Shown here in pieces: positions 45,668 to 54,213 of a stretch of DNA of 64,000 nt. The DNA comes from Pseudomonas viridiflava (GTDB lineage: Bacteria > Pseudomonadota > Gammaproteobacteria > Pseudomonadales > Pseudomonadaceae). Position 1 is the first letter of the stretch, and each line of letters begins with the position of its first letter. The position numbers and the translations under genes were made by a program. The stretch spans positions 186,001 to 250,000 of the forward strand of contig NZ_UTBZ01000001.1 of assembly GCF_900580865.1 (NCBI RefSeq). The letters run 5' to 3'. The notes under the pieces are model-generated. The model was not told the DNA's origin, searched no databases, and was given only the letters and a program-made list of their open reading frames with translations.

Positions 45668-46672
45668 TCAATTCCAACCCGCCCGATCCATCATGCGGAT
45701 CGCCTCAGCCTGACGTTTGCCCGCCACTTCCACCGGCAAGGTATCAGCGATAAACTTGCCCCACGCTGCCACTTCTTCCGAAGGTGCCACCGCCGGGTTG
45801 GCCGGGAATTCCTGGTTCACGTCAGCGAAGATCTTCTGCGCCTCAGGCGTGGTCATCCACTCAACCAGTGCCTTGGCCGCTTCCGGGTGCGGCGCATGCT
45901 TGGTCAGGCCAATGCCTGAAAGGTTCACGTGCACGCCACGATCGGCCTGATTCGGCCAGAACAATTTCACCGGCAGCTCCGGCTTCTGCTTGTGCAGGCG
46001 ACCGTAGTAGTAAGTGTTGACGATGCCAACGTCGCACTGCCCGGCATTGATCGCTTCGAGCACCGCGACGTCATCGGAGAACACGTCGGTGGACAGGTTG
46101 TTGACCCAGCCCTTGAGGATTTTCTCGGTCTTCTCGGCGCCATGGACTTCGATCATGGTCGCGGTCAGCGACTGGTTGTAGACCTTCTTCGCCGTACGCA
46201 GACACAGGCGCCCTTCCCAGTTCTTGTCGGCCAGCGCTTCGTAAGTGGTCAGTTCGCCCGGTTTCACCCGTTCGGTGGAGTAGGCGATGGTCCGCGCGCG
46301 CAGGCTCAGGCCGGTCCAGGCATGGCTGGACGAGCGATACTGCAGCGGAATGTTGGCGTCGATGGTCTTCGAAGTGAACGGCTGCAGGATGCCCATCTGC
46401 TCGGCCTGCCAGAGATTGCCGGCGTCAACGGTGAGCAGCAGGTCGGCGGTGGCGTTTTCACCTTCGGCCTTGATGCGCTGCATCAGCGGCGCTTCCTTGT
46501 CGGTGATGAACTTGATTTTCACCCCGGTCTTGGCGGTGTAGGCATCGAACACCGGTTTGATCAGCTCATCGATGCGCGACGAGTAAACCACCACCTCATC
46601 AGCGGCCTGAGCGGTTGTACTGCCGATCAGGGTCAGGGCCAGTGCGGACAGAAGACGCTTGGGTGCCAACAT
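45668..46672 (-). CDS. Ferric iron ABC transporter periplasmic binding protein (FbpA type)
   Basis: A 334-residue receptor with a signal peptide (residues 1-23, ending AQA). [20 protein letters not shown] and the tyrosine-rich VNTYYYGRL match the ferric-binding-protein family, in which adjacent tyrosines bind Fe3+. It delivers iron to the permease encoded downstream. The region before the start contains AATGATAAGGACTCACATT, a loose dyad that could be a Fur site. Confidence 0.88.
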   Translation of the reverse strand: MLAPKRLLSALALTLIGSTTAQAADEVVVYSSRIDELIKPVFDAYTAKTGVKIKFITDKEAPLMQRIKAEGENATADLLLTVDAGNLWQAEQMGILQPFTSKTIDANIPLQYRSSSHAWTGLSLRARTIAYSTERVKPGELTTYEALADKNWEGRLCLRTAKKVYNQSLTATMIEVHGAEKTEKILKGWVNNLSTDVFSDDVAVLEAINAGQCDVGIVNTYYYGRLHKQKPELPVKLFWPNQADRGVHVNLSGIGLTKHAPHPEAAKALVEWMTTPEAQKIFADVNQEFPANPAVAPSEEVAAWGKFIADTLPVEVAGKRQAEAIRMMDRAGWN

Positions 46673-46797
46673 GGGAGTGGTCTCTCGGTCGGGAAATGTT
46701 GGCCAAATGATAAGGACTCACATTTACCACCTCAATCGAACTCTTTTTGAAGGAGTTACCAGATGTTGCACAACCTGAAATTTGTGGTGGCTGTTCT

Positions 46798-46874
46798 GGC
46801 CCCTTCGCGAGCAGGCTCGCTCCCACATTGGAATGCATTTCAAATGTGGGAGCGAGCCTGCTCGCGAAGAGGCC
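46798..46874. repeat. REP doublet 10 (inverted pair)
   Basis: CGCGAGCAGGCTCGCTCCCA and GTGGGAGCGAGCCTGCTCGC, separated by about 20 bases; the outer ends GGCCCCTTCGC and GCGAAGAGGCC also pair. Located between ubiI and the iron-binding-protein gene. Confidence 0.93.
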
Positions 46875-46893
46875 ATCAGCCTCGATGAACATC

Positions 46894-48117
46894 TCAGGCT
46901 TTGGCGAGGGCCGGTAGATCGCCCGTCAACCCAAGGGCTTCACGCACAAACAACGCCTTCGCCTCCGGCATCTGCTCCACCAGCTTCAACCCGGCATTAC
47001 GCAACCAGCGCACCGGCAACGGATCGGCCTGGAACAACCGCTCAAAACCTTCCATCGCCGCCATCAACGCGAGGTTGTGTGGCATGCGCCGACGCTCGTA
47101 ACGGCTCAGCACTTTCACATCCGCCAAGCGCTCACCGCGCTCCGCCGCCTGCAACAGCACCTCCGCCAGCACCGCCGCATCAAGGAAACCGAGGTTCACA
47201 CCTTGCCCCGCCAAAGGGTGAATGGTGTGCGCCGCATCGCCGATCAGCGCCAGACCTTCCGCCACGTAACGCTTGGCGTGGCGCTGACGCAGCGGCACGC
47301 ACAGTCGTGGATCAGCACTGATGACGTCGCCGAGACGACCTTCAAAGGCGCGCTCCAGCTCACGGCAGAAATCCGTTTCATCCAGCGCCATCAAGCGCTC
47401 GGCCTCGCTCGGCGTGGTCGACCAGACGATCGAACACCAATCCTGCTGCCCGTCGCGTTCCAACGGCAGAAACGCCAACGGCCCGTGATCGGTGAAACGC
47501 TGCCATGCGGTCATCTGATGCGGCTTGCTACTGCGCACGCTGGTGACGATGGCGTGATGCAGGTAATCCCACTCACGCGTCGCCACACCGGTGAGACGGC
47601 GAACAGCTGAGTTGGCACCGTCAGCGGCAATCACCAGCGGCGCGCGCAACTGGCGACCGTCAGCCAACGTCAGCAGCCAGTCATCGCCGGAGCGGCGCAT
47701 CTGTTCCAGCCGCGCATTGGCCAGCATGCCCAGATCACAATCGTGCAAGCGGTCGAGCAAGGCATCCTGCACGACACGGTTTTCGACGATATGACCCAGC
47801 ACCTCGGCGTGCACACTGCTCGCCGAGAAATGAATCTGCCCAGTGCCACTGCCGTCCCACACGTGCATGTCGGTGTATGGGCTGCTGCGGCGTTTGGCGA
47901 TGCCTTCCCACACGCCAAGGCGTTCGAGAATCCGCTGGCTGGCCGCCGACAAGGCGCTCACGCGCGGTTCGAACGCCGCGTCGGCATCGAACGGTTTGAC
48001 GCTCAACGGGCTGCCGTCAAGCAGCAGGACTTCAAGCCCGCTGTCCTGCAACGCCAACGCCAAAGCGCTGCCGACCATTCCGGCTCCGACAATCAGCAGA
48101 TCTGCGCGCATGTCCAT
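46894..48117 (-). CDS. ubiI: FAD-dependent ubiquinone-biosynthesis hydroxylase (UbiI/VisC type)
   Basis: A 407-residue flavoprotein monooxygenase. FAD-binding motifs: GAGMVGSALALAL at the N-terminus, the DG-like segment VIAADGANSAVRR, and the GD motif LIGDAAHTIHPLAGQGVNLG. The UbiH/UbiF/UbiI/VisC group hydroxylates the quinone ring; assignment to UbiI (C5 hydroxylation) is by gene order with ubiH. ATG 48117 or the next in-frame ATG (48111) are both possible. It starts 3 bases after the DUF4442 gene. Confidence 0.82.
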   Translation of the reverse strand: MDMRADLLIVGAGMVGSALALALQDSGLEVLLLDGSPLSVKPFDADAAFEPRVSALSAASQRILERLGVWEGIAKRRSSPYTDMHVWDGSGTGQIHFSASSVHAEVLGHIVENRVVQDALLDRLHDCDLGMLANARLEQMRRSGDDWLLTLADGRQLRAPLVIAADGANSAVRRLTGVATREWDYLHHAIVTSVRSSKPHQMTAWQRFTDHGPLAFLPLERDGQQDWCSIVWSTTPSEAERLMALDETDFCRELERAFEGRLGDVISADPRLCVPLRQRHAKRYVAEGLALIGDAAHTIHPLAGQGVNLGFLDAAVLAEVLLQAAERGERLADVKVLSRYERRRMPHNLALMAAMEGFERLFQADPLPVRWLRNAGLKLVEQMPEAKALFVREALGLTGDLPALAKA

Positions 48118-48120
48118 GCT

Positions 48121-48606
48121 TTAAGCCTGTCTCGCTTGCGGCTTGAGCCGCACGTAAAGAGTTTTACCGACCCGCGCCACCAGATTGCCGGCGCCGTCAT
48201 GAATGTCGACCTGCAACTGCGGCAGGTATTTCTCGCCATTGGCGGTCTGCCGGCGGACCTCGGCGAGCAAGGTCTCGTCGATCGTGAACCGGGCGAACAC
48301 CGGGCCTTTGCCCGGCGCAATGAAATCGATGTCGGCAGCCTTGTCCCAGACGATGTAGCGCGAACCGAGGTTTTCCATGAGCATCAGCATGAAGAACGGG
48401 TCGACCATCGAATACAGACTGCCGCCGAACTGGGTACCGACGTAATTGCGGTTGTACCAACCGAGGCCCATCGACACTTGTACGTCGCGAAAGTCATCGC
48501 TGATGTGCCGAACGCGAACACCGGCGCCGAGGTACGGTGGGTATAAGGTCATCACCCAGCGCATTAACCGCGCCTTACCGAATTTTCCGGTTAACCACTT
48601 AAGCAT
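48121..48606 (-). CDS. DUF4442 hotdog-fold protein
   Basis: A 161-residue protein, start ATG 48606 (MLKWLTGKFGKARLMRWVM), overlapping the ubiH stop by 8 bases. DUF4442 proteins are hotdog-fold, thioesterase-like; VGTQFGGSLYSMVDPFFMLM is the conserved helix region. Placed between two ubiquinone hydroxylase genes, it may act on an acyl or isoprenoid-related substrate, but no substrate is known. The much longer frame up to 48897 lies antisense-like within ubiH and is rejected. Confidence 0.8.
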   Translation of the reverse strand: MLKWLTGKFGKARLMRWVMTLYPPYLGAGVRVRHISDDFRDVQVSMGLGWYNRNYVGTQFGGSLYSMVDPFFMLMLMENLGSRYIVWDKAADIDFIAPGKGPVFARFTIDETLLAEVRRQTANGEKYLPQLQVDIHDGAGNLVARVGKTLYVRLKPQARQA

Positions 48607-49786
48607 CCGGACGCGTTCCCAGACCCATGGCCTGACGCGCAAACCAGCGCTTGGCCGGCGGCAACAGATCGAGACCGAGCAACCCGATGTTGCGGCCCAG
48701 CGACACCAATGGCTGCGTGCTGCCGAACAGCCGCGTGACCTGATCGGAAAAACCGACGGTGAGGTCCTGATCGAGACGCTGACGCTCGCGATAGGCCTGC
48801 AACGTGGCGAAGTCGCCCAGCGGCTTTTCACTGGACAACAACGCAGCGGCCAAGGCATCGGCATCCCGCAGCGACAGGTTGAAACCCTGGCCGGCAATCG
48901 GATGCAGGCTGTGCGCCGCGTTGCCGAGCACGGCCAGATGCGAACGCACTTGTTCTTCGGCCTCGACCAGCGTCAGCGGATACAGATGCCGCGCGCCAAC
49001 CTGTTTCAGCGTGCCGAGGCGATAACCGAACACGCCCTGCAATTCGCTGAGAAATTCACGTTCGCTCAAGTCAGCCAAACGCTGCGCGTCCATGCCCAAA
49101 CGGGTCCAGACCAAAGCGCAGCGGTTTTCCGGCAGCGGCAGCAGCGCCATCGGCCCTTCGTCGGTGAAACGCTCGAAGGCCATGCCGTTGTGCGCTTCGC
49201 TCGGGGTGATGTTGGCGATCAGCGCGCTCTGGTTGTACGGACGCTTGCGCACGTTGATGCCCAACTGCTCGCGCAGCCCGGAGCGACCGCCATCGGCGAG
49301 CACCGCGAGGTCGCATTCCAGCGTGGTTTCATCGTTGAGGGTCAGGCGATAGCCATCGGGCAGCGGCTCCATGCGCGTGACTTCCGCCGGGCAGCGCCAA
49401 CTGATTACGTCTTTGTCGATGTGCTGCCACAGGCACTGGCCGAGCCAGGCGTTTTCCACCACATAACCGAGCGCTGGCACACCCTCTTCCATCGCTGACA
49501 AACGCGCGGTAGAGAAGCGGCCACGGTCGGAGACGTGAATCTGTTTGATCGGCTCGGCGCGGCGGGAGATTTCCTGCCACACGCCCAACCGTTGATAAAT
49601 CTGTCGCGAACCGAAGGACAGCGCCGACGAACGTGCGTCGTAGCTCGGCTGCCAGCTGTCGCCGGGGGCGAACGGTTCGATCAGCACGATCTTCCAGCCA
49701 CGCGCCTTGGCCCCGGCCTGCAAGGCCAACGCCAGACTGGCGCCGACCAGACCGCCACCGATGATTGCCAGATTGACTCGACTCAT
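48599..49786 (-). CDS. ubiH: 2-octaprenyl-6-methoxyphenol hydroxylase
   Basis: A 395-residue FAD monooxygenase of ubiquinone synthesis. GGGLVGASLALALQAG binds the ADP part of FAD, VLADGGRSGLRE is the middle motif, and VLGNAAHSLHPIAGQGFNLS the GD-like motif, in which the usual GD aspartate is asparagine. ATG 49786 overlaps the pepP stop as ATGA. Confidence 0.9.
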   Translation of the reverse strand: MSRVNLAIIGGGLVGASLALALQAGAKARGWKIVLIEPFAPGDSWQPSYDARSSALSFGSRQIYQRLGVWQEISRRAEPIKQIHVSDRGRFSTARLSAMEEGVPALGYVVENAWLGQCLWQHIDKDVISWRCPAEVTRMEPLPDGYRLTLNDETTLECDLAVLADGGRSGLREQLGINVRKRPYNQSALIANITPSEAHNGMAFERFTDEGPMALLPLPENRCALVWTRLGMDAQRLADLSEREFLSELQGVFGYRLGTLKQVGARHLYPLTLVEAEEQVRSHLAVLGNAAHSLHPIAGQGFNLSLRDADALAAALLSSEKPLGDFATLQAYRERQRLDQDLTVGFSDQVTRLFGSTQPLVSLGRNIGLLGLDLLPPAKRWFARQAMGLGTRPDA

Positions 49787-51117
49787 GCCGCGTGTGTCCT
49801 TGCTTGCGCCATCAGCGCTTCGATGTCGGCGACGGTTTTCGGCACGCCGTGGGTGAGGATTTCACAACCGGTTTTGGTCACCACCACGTCATCCTCGATG
49901 CGCACGCCAATGCCGCGCCATTTCTTCGCGACGTTTTGATTGTCCGGGGCGATGTAGATGCCCGGCTCCACGGTCAGCGCCATGCCGACCTCGAGCACGC
50001 GCCATTCGCCGCCTACCTTGTACTCGCCAACGTCGTGTACATCCATGCCCAGCCAGTGACCGGCGCGGTGCATGTAAAAGGCTTTGTAGGCTTCGCTGGC
50101 GATCAATTCGTCGACCTCGCCTTGCAGCAAACCGAGTTTCACCAAGCCTGTGGTAATCACTTGAACCGTGGCTTCGTGCGCCTGATTCCAGTGCTTGTTC
50201 GGGGCGATTTCGGCGAATGCAGCTTCCTGCGAAGCCAGCACCAATTCGTAGATCGCTTTCTGCTCGGGCGAAAACTTGCCGTTGACCGGCCAGGTGCGGG
50301 TGATGTCGCTGGCGTAGCAGTCGATTTCGCAACCGGCGTCGATCAACACCAGATCACCGTCCTTGAGCAGCGCGTCATTCTGCTGGTAATGCAGGATGCA
50401 GCTATTGCGTCCGGCGGCGACGATCGAGCCGTACGCCGGCATTTTCGCCCCGCCCTTGCGGAATTCGTAATCGAGTTCGGCTTCGAGGCTGTACTCGTAG
50501 AGCCCGGCCCGACTGGCCTGCATCGCACGAATATGCGCCTGCGCGGAGATCCGTGCGGCTTCGCGCATCACCTTCACTTCTGCCGCCGATTTATACAGGC
50601 GCATGTCGTGCAGCAGATGATCCAGCGCAACGAATTCGTTCGGCGGCTGGGCGCCGAGGTGCGCCTTGGAGCGGATCACGTTGATCCAGTCCATCAGGTG
50701 ACGGTCGAACTCTGGGTTGCTCCCCATCGCCGAATACACCCGGTCGCGACCTTCGATCAGGCCCGGGAGGATGTCGTCGATGTCGGTGATCGGAAAGGCG
50801 TCGTCGGCACCGAAGTCGCGGATCGCGCCTTCTTGCCCTGCACGCAAGCCGTCCCACAATTCGCGTTCGGCGTTGCGTTCACGGCAGAACAGCACGTATT
50901 CACCGTGCTCGCGGCCGGGCATCAGGACGATGACGGCTTGCGGCTCGGGAAAGCCGCTGAGGTACTGGAAATCGCTGTCCTGACGGTAGACATGCTCGAC
51001 GTCGCGGTTGCGAATAGCGACCGCGGCGGCCGGCAGGATCGCGATGCTGTTGGGTTCCATCTGCGCCATCAGAGCCTTGCGGCGACGGCTGTATTCCGCT
51101 TTCGGGATATGGGTCAT
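49783..51117 (-). CDS. pepP: Xaa-Pro aminopeptidase (aminopeptidase P)
   Basis: A 444-residue M24 metallopeptidase that removes the N-terminal residue before proline. Metal ligands appear in order: aspartates in IDAGCEIDCYASDITRTWPV, histidine in HRAGHWLGMDVHDVG, and glutamates in TVEPGIY and RIEDDVVVT. The N-terminal AMP_N domain is present. It is 27 bases after the UPF0149 gene and overlaps ubiH. Confidence 0.95.
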   Translation of the reverse strand: MTHIPKAEYSRRRKALMAQMEPNSIAILPAAAVAIRNRDVEHVYRQDSDFQYLSGFPEPQAVIVLMPGREHGEYVLFCRERNAERELWDGLRAGQEGAIRDFGADDAFPITDIDDILPGLIEGRDRVYSAMGSNPEFDRHLMDWINVIRSKAHLGAQPPNEFVALDHLLHDMRLYKSAAEVKVMREAARISAQAHIRAMQASRAGLYEYSLEAELDYEFRKGGAKMPAYGSIVAAGRNSCILHYQQNDALLKDGDLVLIDAGCEIDCYASDITRTWPVNGKFSPEQKAIYELVLASQEAAFAEIAPNKHWNQAHEATVQVITTGLVKLGLLQGEVDELIASEAYKAFYMHRAGHWLGMDVHDVGEYKVGGEWRVLEVGMALTVEPGIYIAPDNQNVAKKWRGIGVRIEDDVVVTKTGCEILTHGVPKTVADIEALMAQARTHAA

Positions 51118-51144
51118 GGGCAGATGGCTTTCCCTGGCACGCGA

Positions 51145-51705
51145 TTAATGCAGCGACGGCTTGGCGGCTGGCGGCACGTCGGTTTTCTTGGTTTCCGAGA
51201 ACAGCAGCAGCGGCGCAACGCGCAGGTACTCCATGACTTCCATGTAGTCGGTTTCGCCGTCTTCGGACTCTTCGAGGGCGTCTTGCACCTGGGAAATGGC
51301 AGCCAGATCCTGCAGCACTTCGGTAGCTTCGGTGCTGAGCATGCTGCTGTCGCGGCAGTTCAGGCCGAAACCGCTGAGGAAGCCTTGGCACCACTCGCCC
51401 AGTGCAGCGGCGCGGTCGGCCAGTGGCGCGTCGTCGGTTGGCAGCAGCAGAACGACGGTGACGTCGTCGCCGGTCAGCTCGCCTTTGACCATCTCTTGCA
51501 GGCCGATCAGGGCGTTGCGGACGTTGTCCTGGATGTCGCCTTCGAGCAGTTCGGCGGCGTCGATCAACCAGCCTTCGTTATCGAAGCCGGCACCGGCGCA
51601 GCTGCGTCCGAGCAGCACGCCGTGCAGTTCGGCAGGCGAGACGTTGTGGCCGCTGGAGGTCAGCAGGGTGGCAAAGGCTTGGTACGGGGAATTCGCAATG
51701 GTCAT
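51145..51705 (-). CDS. UPF0149 (YgfB/YecA) family protein
   Basis: A 186-residue helical, acidic protein with the family segments [20 protein letters not shown] and [12 protein letters not shown]. coli YgfB-type proteins lie in the same position next to pepP-ubiH; in P. aeruginosa a YgfB protein affects transcriptional control of a resistance gene. Cytoplasmic. It is the first gene of the minus-strand operon and is divergent from the zapB-like gene. Confidence 0.88.
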   Translation of the reverse strand: MTIANSPYQAFATLLTSSGHNVSPAELHGVLLGRSCAGAGFDNEGWLIDAAELLEGDIQDNVRNALIGLQEMVKGELTGDDVTVVLLLPTDDAPLADRAAALGEWCQGFLSGFGLNCRDSSMLSTEATEVLQDLAAISQVQDALEESEDGETDYMEVMEYLRVAPLLLFSETKKTDVPPAAKPSLH

Positions 51706-51835
51706 GGGCAGCTAGGCGCCAGACGGCGCTATGTCTAGAATGAAGGCCTTGTATCCTACATCGACAGACTCGCCAAGACTATTAAAGGCTGTCCGCCAGC
51801 TATCCCATCAGACAGACTCCGACCCAGTGGACACA

Positions 51836-52045
51836 ATGGAAGACACCGACCTGCAAGCGCTGATGGCCAGACTCGAACTGCTGATTGGCCGAGTCGAGCA
51901 ACTAAAGAGTCAAAACGCACTCTTACTAGCTCAGGAAAAAACCTGGCGCGAGGAACGCGCTCACCTCATTGAAAAAAACGAAATCGCCCGGCGTAAGGTC
52001 GAATCGATGATTTCGCGCCTCAAGGCCCTGGAGCAAGACTCATGA
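51836..52045 (+). CDS. Small coiled-coil protein (TIGR02449, ZapB-like)
   Basis: A 69-residue coiled-coil protein (DLQALMARLELLIGRVEQLK, heptads continuing to the end) of the TIGR02449 family found upstream of zapA in gammaproteobacteria. ATG 51836 (MEDTDLQAL) is preferred to the longer frame from 51731, whose extra residues look non-conserved. It overlaps zapA by four bases (ATGA), consistent with a function in cell division. Confidence 0.85.
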   Translation: MEDTDLQALMARLELLIGRVEQLKSQNALLLAQEKTWREERAHLIEKNEIARRKVESMISRLKALEQDS

Positions 52046-52359
52046 GTTCAAGCAATAGCGTCACCGTGCAGATCCTCGACAAAGAGTATTCGATCATCTG
52101 CCCGCAGGAAGAACGCAGCAATCTGGTCAGCGCCGCGCGTTATCTGGATGGCAAGATGCGCGAGATCCGCAGCAGCGGCAAAGTCATCGGTGCCGATCGC
52201 ATTGCCGTGATGGCCGCGCTGAACATCACCCACGACCTCTTGCACAAAGAAGAGCGTCCGGACATCCAGGCCAGCGGTTCGACCCGTGAACAGGTGCGCG
52301 ACTTGCTCGATCGTGTCGATCTGGTGCTCGCCGACGATCAGACCAACACCAAGGGCTGA
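52042..52359 (+). CDS. zapA: Cell division protein ZapA
   Basis: A 105-residue protein that bundles FtsZ filaments at mid-cell. It shows the ZapA pattern: SVTVQILDKEYSIICPQEE, ARYLDGKMREIR and ADRIAVMAALNITHDLL, followed by a coiled-coil C-terminus. It overlaps the upstream coiled-coil gene and is followed 31 bases later by 6S RNA. Confidence 0.93.
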   Translation: MSSSNSVTVQILDKEYSIICPQEERSNLVSAARYLDGKMREIRSSGKVIGADRIAVMAALNITHDLLHKEERPDIQASGSTREQVRDLLDRVDLVLADDQTNTKG

Positions 52360-52378
52360 TTCGACTGGCCGCTTGCGG

Positions 52379-52384
52379 TATACT
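52379..52384 (+). promoter_or_regulatory. Probable -10 element of the 6S RNA promoter
   Basis: TATACT lies 6 bases before the expected 6S RNA 5' end at about 52391. A matching -35 hexamer is not obvious. Confidence 0.6.
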
Positions 52385-52390
52385 CGCGGC

Positions 52391-52568
52391 ACTCCCTGGG
52401 GTGCTTGCCAGTTGACGATGTCCCTGAGCCGATTCGCACTACCCTGGAAGTTGCACGTTGGGCTGGTGTGCATGTCCGCTAGACGGAAAGCCTTAAAGTC
52501 TACTGCATCTTCCACCTTGAACTTTCGGGTTCAAGGGCTAAGTTGACAGCGGTTCATCCGGGGAGCCT
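52391..52568 (+). ncRNA. ssrS: 6S RNA
   Basis: About 178 nucleotides between zapA and ygfA, the conserved location of ssrS in gammaproteobacteria. The two ends can pair (CTCCCTGGGG at the 5' end with CCGGGGAG at the 3' end), leaving an open central bubble (GATGTCCCTGAGCCG opposite GGCTAAGTTGACAGC), as expected for the RNA that mimics an open promoter and binds sigma-70 RNA polymerase. Sequences such as TGCACGTTGGGCTGGTGTGC match what I know of Pseudomonas 6S RNA. Ends are approximate. Confidence 0.9.
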
Positions 52569-52574
52569 GATTCG

Positions 52575-52610
52575 AATCCGATGTCGGTGAAAACCGACAT
52601 CGGATTTTTT
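52575..52610 (+). terminator. Terminator after 6S RNA
   Basis: AATCCGATGTCGGT and ACCGACATCGGATT form a perfect 14-bp stem around GAAA, followed by a T run. It separates mature 6S RNA from ygfA. Confidence 0.93.
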
Positions 52611-52649
52611 ATGCGTACGTTTTTGCACCCACCCTGCCGAAGCCGAACC

Positions 52650-53255
52650 ATGACCGAACCCGCGCTGCTGCCCCGCCCGCAACTCCGCCGCCTGCTGCGC
52701 AAGGCGCGCCGCTCGCTGAGCAAAAGCGAACAACGCCAGGCCGCCAAAGGTCTGTACCAGCAACTGGCACAAGACCCGCACTTTCGTCGGGCCAAACATA
52801 TTTCTCTATACCTGCCCACCGACGGCGAAATCGATCCGCGTCTGCTGCTGCGCGAAGCACAGCGTCGGGGCAAAGCGACTTACCTGCCGGTGCTCAGCGC
52901 CTGGCCGCGAACCAAAATGGTCTTTCAGCGGATTCGTCCCGGCGAAAAACTAAAACCCAATCGCTTCCGCATTCTCGAGCCGCGAGCCAATCTGGCGCAG
53001 CAACGCAAGGTCTGGGCGCTGGATCTGGTGTTACTGCCGTTGGTAGGGTTTGACGATGTCGGCGGGCGCCTGGGCATGGGCGGCGGTTTTTATGATCGCA
53101 GCCTGGCGTATCTGGCCCGCCGTAAAAACTGGCGCAAGCCGACGCTGCTGGGTCTGGCCCATGAATGTCAGAAGGTCGAGCGATTGGCGCAGGCGAGCTG
53201 GGATGTACCGTTACAAGGTACGGTCAGCGACAAGGCGTGGTATTTCGCAGGATAG
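52650..53255 (+). CDS. ygfA: 5-formyltetrahydrofolate cyclo-ligase
   Basis: A 201-residue ATP-dependent enzyme that converts 5-formyl-THF to 5,10-methenyl-THF. Motifs: basic N-terminus LRRLLRKARRSLSKSEQRQA, YLPTDGEIDPRLLL, and the conserved GVGGGFYDR-type loop here RLGMGGGFYDRSLAYL. ATG 52650 is preferred; the longer frame from 52581 would run through the 6S terminator. In this family of genomes ygfA follows ssrS. Confidence 0.9.
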   Translation: MTEPALLPRPQLRRLLRKARRSLSKSEQRQAAKGLYQQLAQDPHFRRAKHISLYLPTDGEIDPRLLLREAQRRGKATYLPVLSAWPRTKMVFQRIRPGEKLKPNRFRILEPRANLAQQRKVWALDLVLLPLVGFDDVGGRLGMGGGFYDRSLAYLARRKNWRKPTLLGLAHECQKVERLAQASWDVPLQGTVSDKAWYFAG

Positions 53256-53279
53256 GACGCCGCGCAGATCAGCGGCGTC
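53256..53279. terminator. Weak hairpin between ygfA and the small membrane-protein gene
   Basis: GACGCCG and CGGCGTC flank a 10-base loop just after the ygfA stop, followed by GAAAAAG. The T tail is poor on the plus strand, so this is a tentative convergent-gene terminator. Confidence 0.45.
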
Positions 53280-53291
53280 GAAAAAGCCGTT

Positions 53292-53447
53292 TCAGCGCTT
53301 GAAGGCTGTCGACTGTTGTACTTGCTGTGCAACTTCGATCGGCGCGTCGGCCTTGTTCGCCCACAAGCTTTGCGCGTAACCCGTGGTCACCACGCCCAGG
53401 CCAAACAAAATTACCAAAGTCCATAGTAAATCCGGTTTGCGTTTCAT
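53292..53447 (-). CDS. 51-residue single-pass membrane or exported peptide
   Basis: An open frame starting at ATG 53447 with a GAGGGGGG ribosome site 7 bases upstream. It encodes MKRKPDLLWTLVILFGLG, then VVTTGYAQSLWANKADAP and a glutamine-rich tail ending FKR. Basic N-terminus plus one hydrophobic stretch (about residues 8-24) fit a membrane-anchored protein or a signal peptide. The protein-like pattern and good ribosome site support a real gene. It is convergent with ygfA and divergent from the EVE gene. Function unknown. Confidence 0.75.
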   Translation of the reverse strand: MKRKPDLLWTLVILFGLGVVTTGYAQSLWANKADAPIEVAQQVQQSTAFKR

Positions 53448-53645
53448 CGATTGCCCCCCTCAAGGCACATCATCACGATGACAGCAGCGGTTTCCGTTTG
53501 TAGGCCGTGCAGCAGCGTCAAGCTTTAAAGGCCGGCATTTTGCGACAACGTGAACCTGCGCGCAAACGCTGACGCCAACCGACTGTCGGTTTGTCATAAA
53601 ATTGCCCGACAACCTGCCCAATGACCGTTTCAGGAGCAAAAAACC

Positions 53646-54098
53646 ATGGCCTATTGGCTGATGAAGTCCGAGCCCGACGAACTCTCGATCAAAGGTCTGG
53701 AAAAACTCGGCAAAGCTCGCTGGGACGGCGTCCGCAATTATCAGGCGCGCAACTTCCTGCGCGCGATGGCGGTGGGCGATGAGTTCTTTTTTTACCATTC
53801 CAGCTGCCCGGAGCCGGGAATTGCCGGAATCGGCAAAATAATCGAGGCGGCGTACCCGGATCCCACCGCATTGGAGCCGGAGAGCCATTACTTTGATCCG
53901 AAGGCTACGCAGGAGAAGAACGCGTGGAGTGCGATTGACGTTGAACACGTCGAGACGTTTGCGCGGGTGTTGAAGCTGGATTATCTGAAGCAGCAGAGCG
54001 CGCTGGCGGAGATGCCGTTGGTACAGAAGGGGTCGCGGTTGTCGGTGATGCCGGTGACGCCGGAGCAATGGGCGGCGGTGATTGCGCTGAAACCCTGA
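53646..54098 (+). CDS. EVE-domain protein
   Basis: A 150-residue cytoplasmic protein. MAYWLMKSEPDELSIKGLEK is the family's conserved start, and WDGVRNYQARNFLRAM and GDEFFFYHSS follow. EVE/PUA-like domains bind modified bases in nucleic acids; human THYN1 is a relative. ATG 53646 has CAGGAG upstream. A REP-type doublet follows. Confidence 0.9.
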   Translation: MAYWLMKSEPDELSIKGLEKLGKARWDGVRNYQARNFLRAMAVGDEFFFYHSSCPEPGIAGIGKIIEAAYPDPTALEPESHYFDPKATQEKNAWSAIDVEHVETFARVLKLDYLKQQSALAEMPLVQKGSRLSVMPVTPEQWAAVIALKP

Positions 54099-54120
54099 GG
54101 GAAATGTCGCCTGAAACATT

Positions 54121-54194
54121 GCCATCGCGAGCAGGCTCACTCCTACAGGGGAACGTATTCCAACTGTAGGAGTGAGCCTGCTCGCGATAAGGCC
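54121..54194. repeat. REP doublet 11, variant core
   Basis: CGCGAGCAGGCTCACTCCTA is followed by its exact inverted counterpart TAGGAGTGAGCCTGCTCGCG. It differs from the other ten doublets by CTCACTCCTA in place of CTCGCTCCCA, with the same change in both arms, so the pair has kept its complementarity. Confidence 0.92.
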
Positions 54195-54213
54195 GGCCCG
54201 GACAACAAATGGC

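Noticed and set aside
46690..46740. Fur box before the iron-binding-protein gene
   Set aside because: AATGATAAGGACTCACATT has only partial dyad symmetry; mentioned in the gene entry but not listed as a site.
48607..48897. N-terminal extension of the DUF4442 protein
   Set aside because: The extra 97 residues are out-of-frame ubiH sequence rich in Arg, Cys and Ser; ATG 48606 gives the family-typical start.
49792..51738. 648-codon plus-strand open frame opposite pepP and UPF0149
   Set aside because: It is antisense to two well-identified genes and its translation is histidine/valine-rich with no family pattern; such frames arise from GC-rich codon use.
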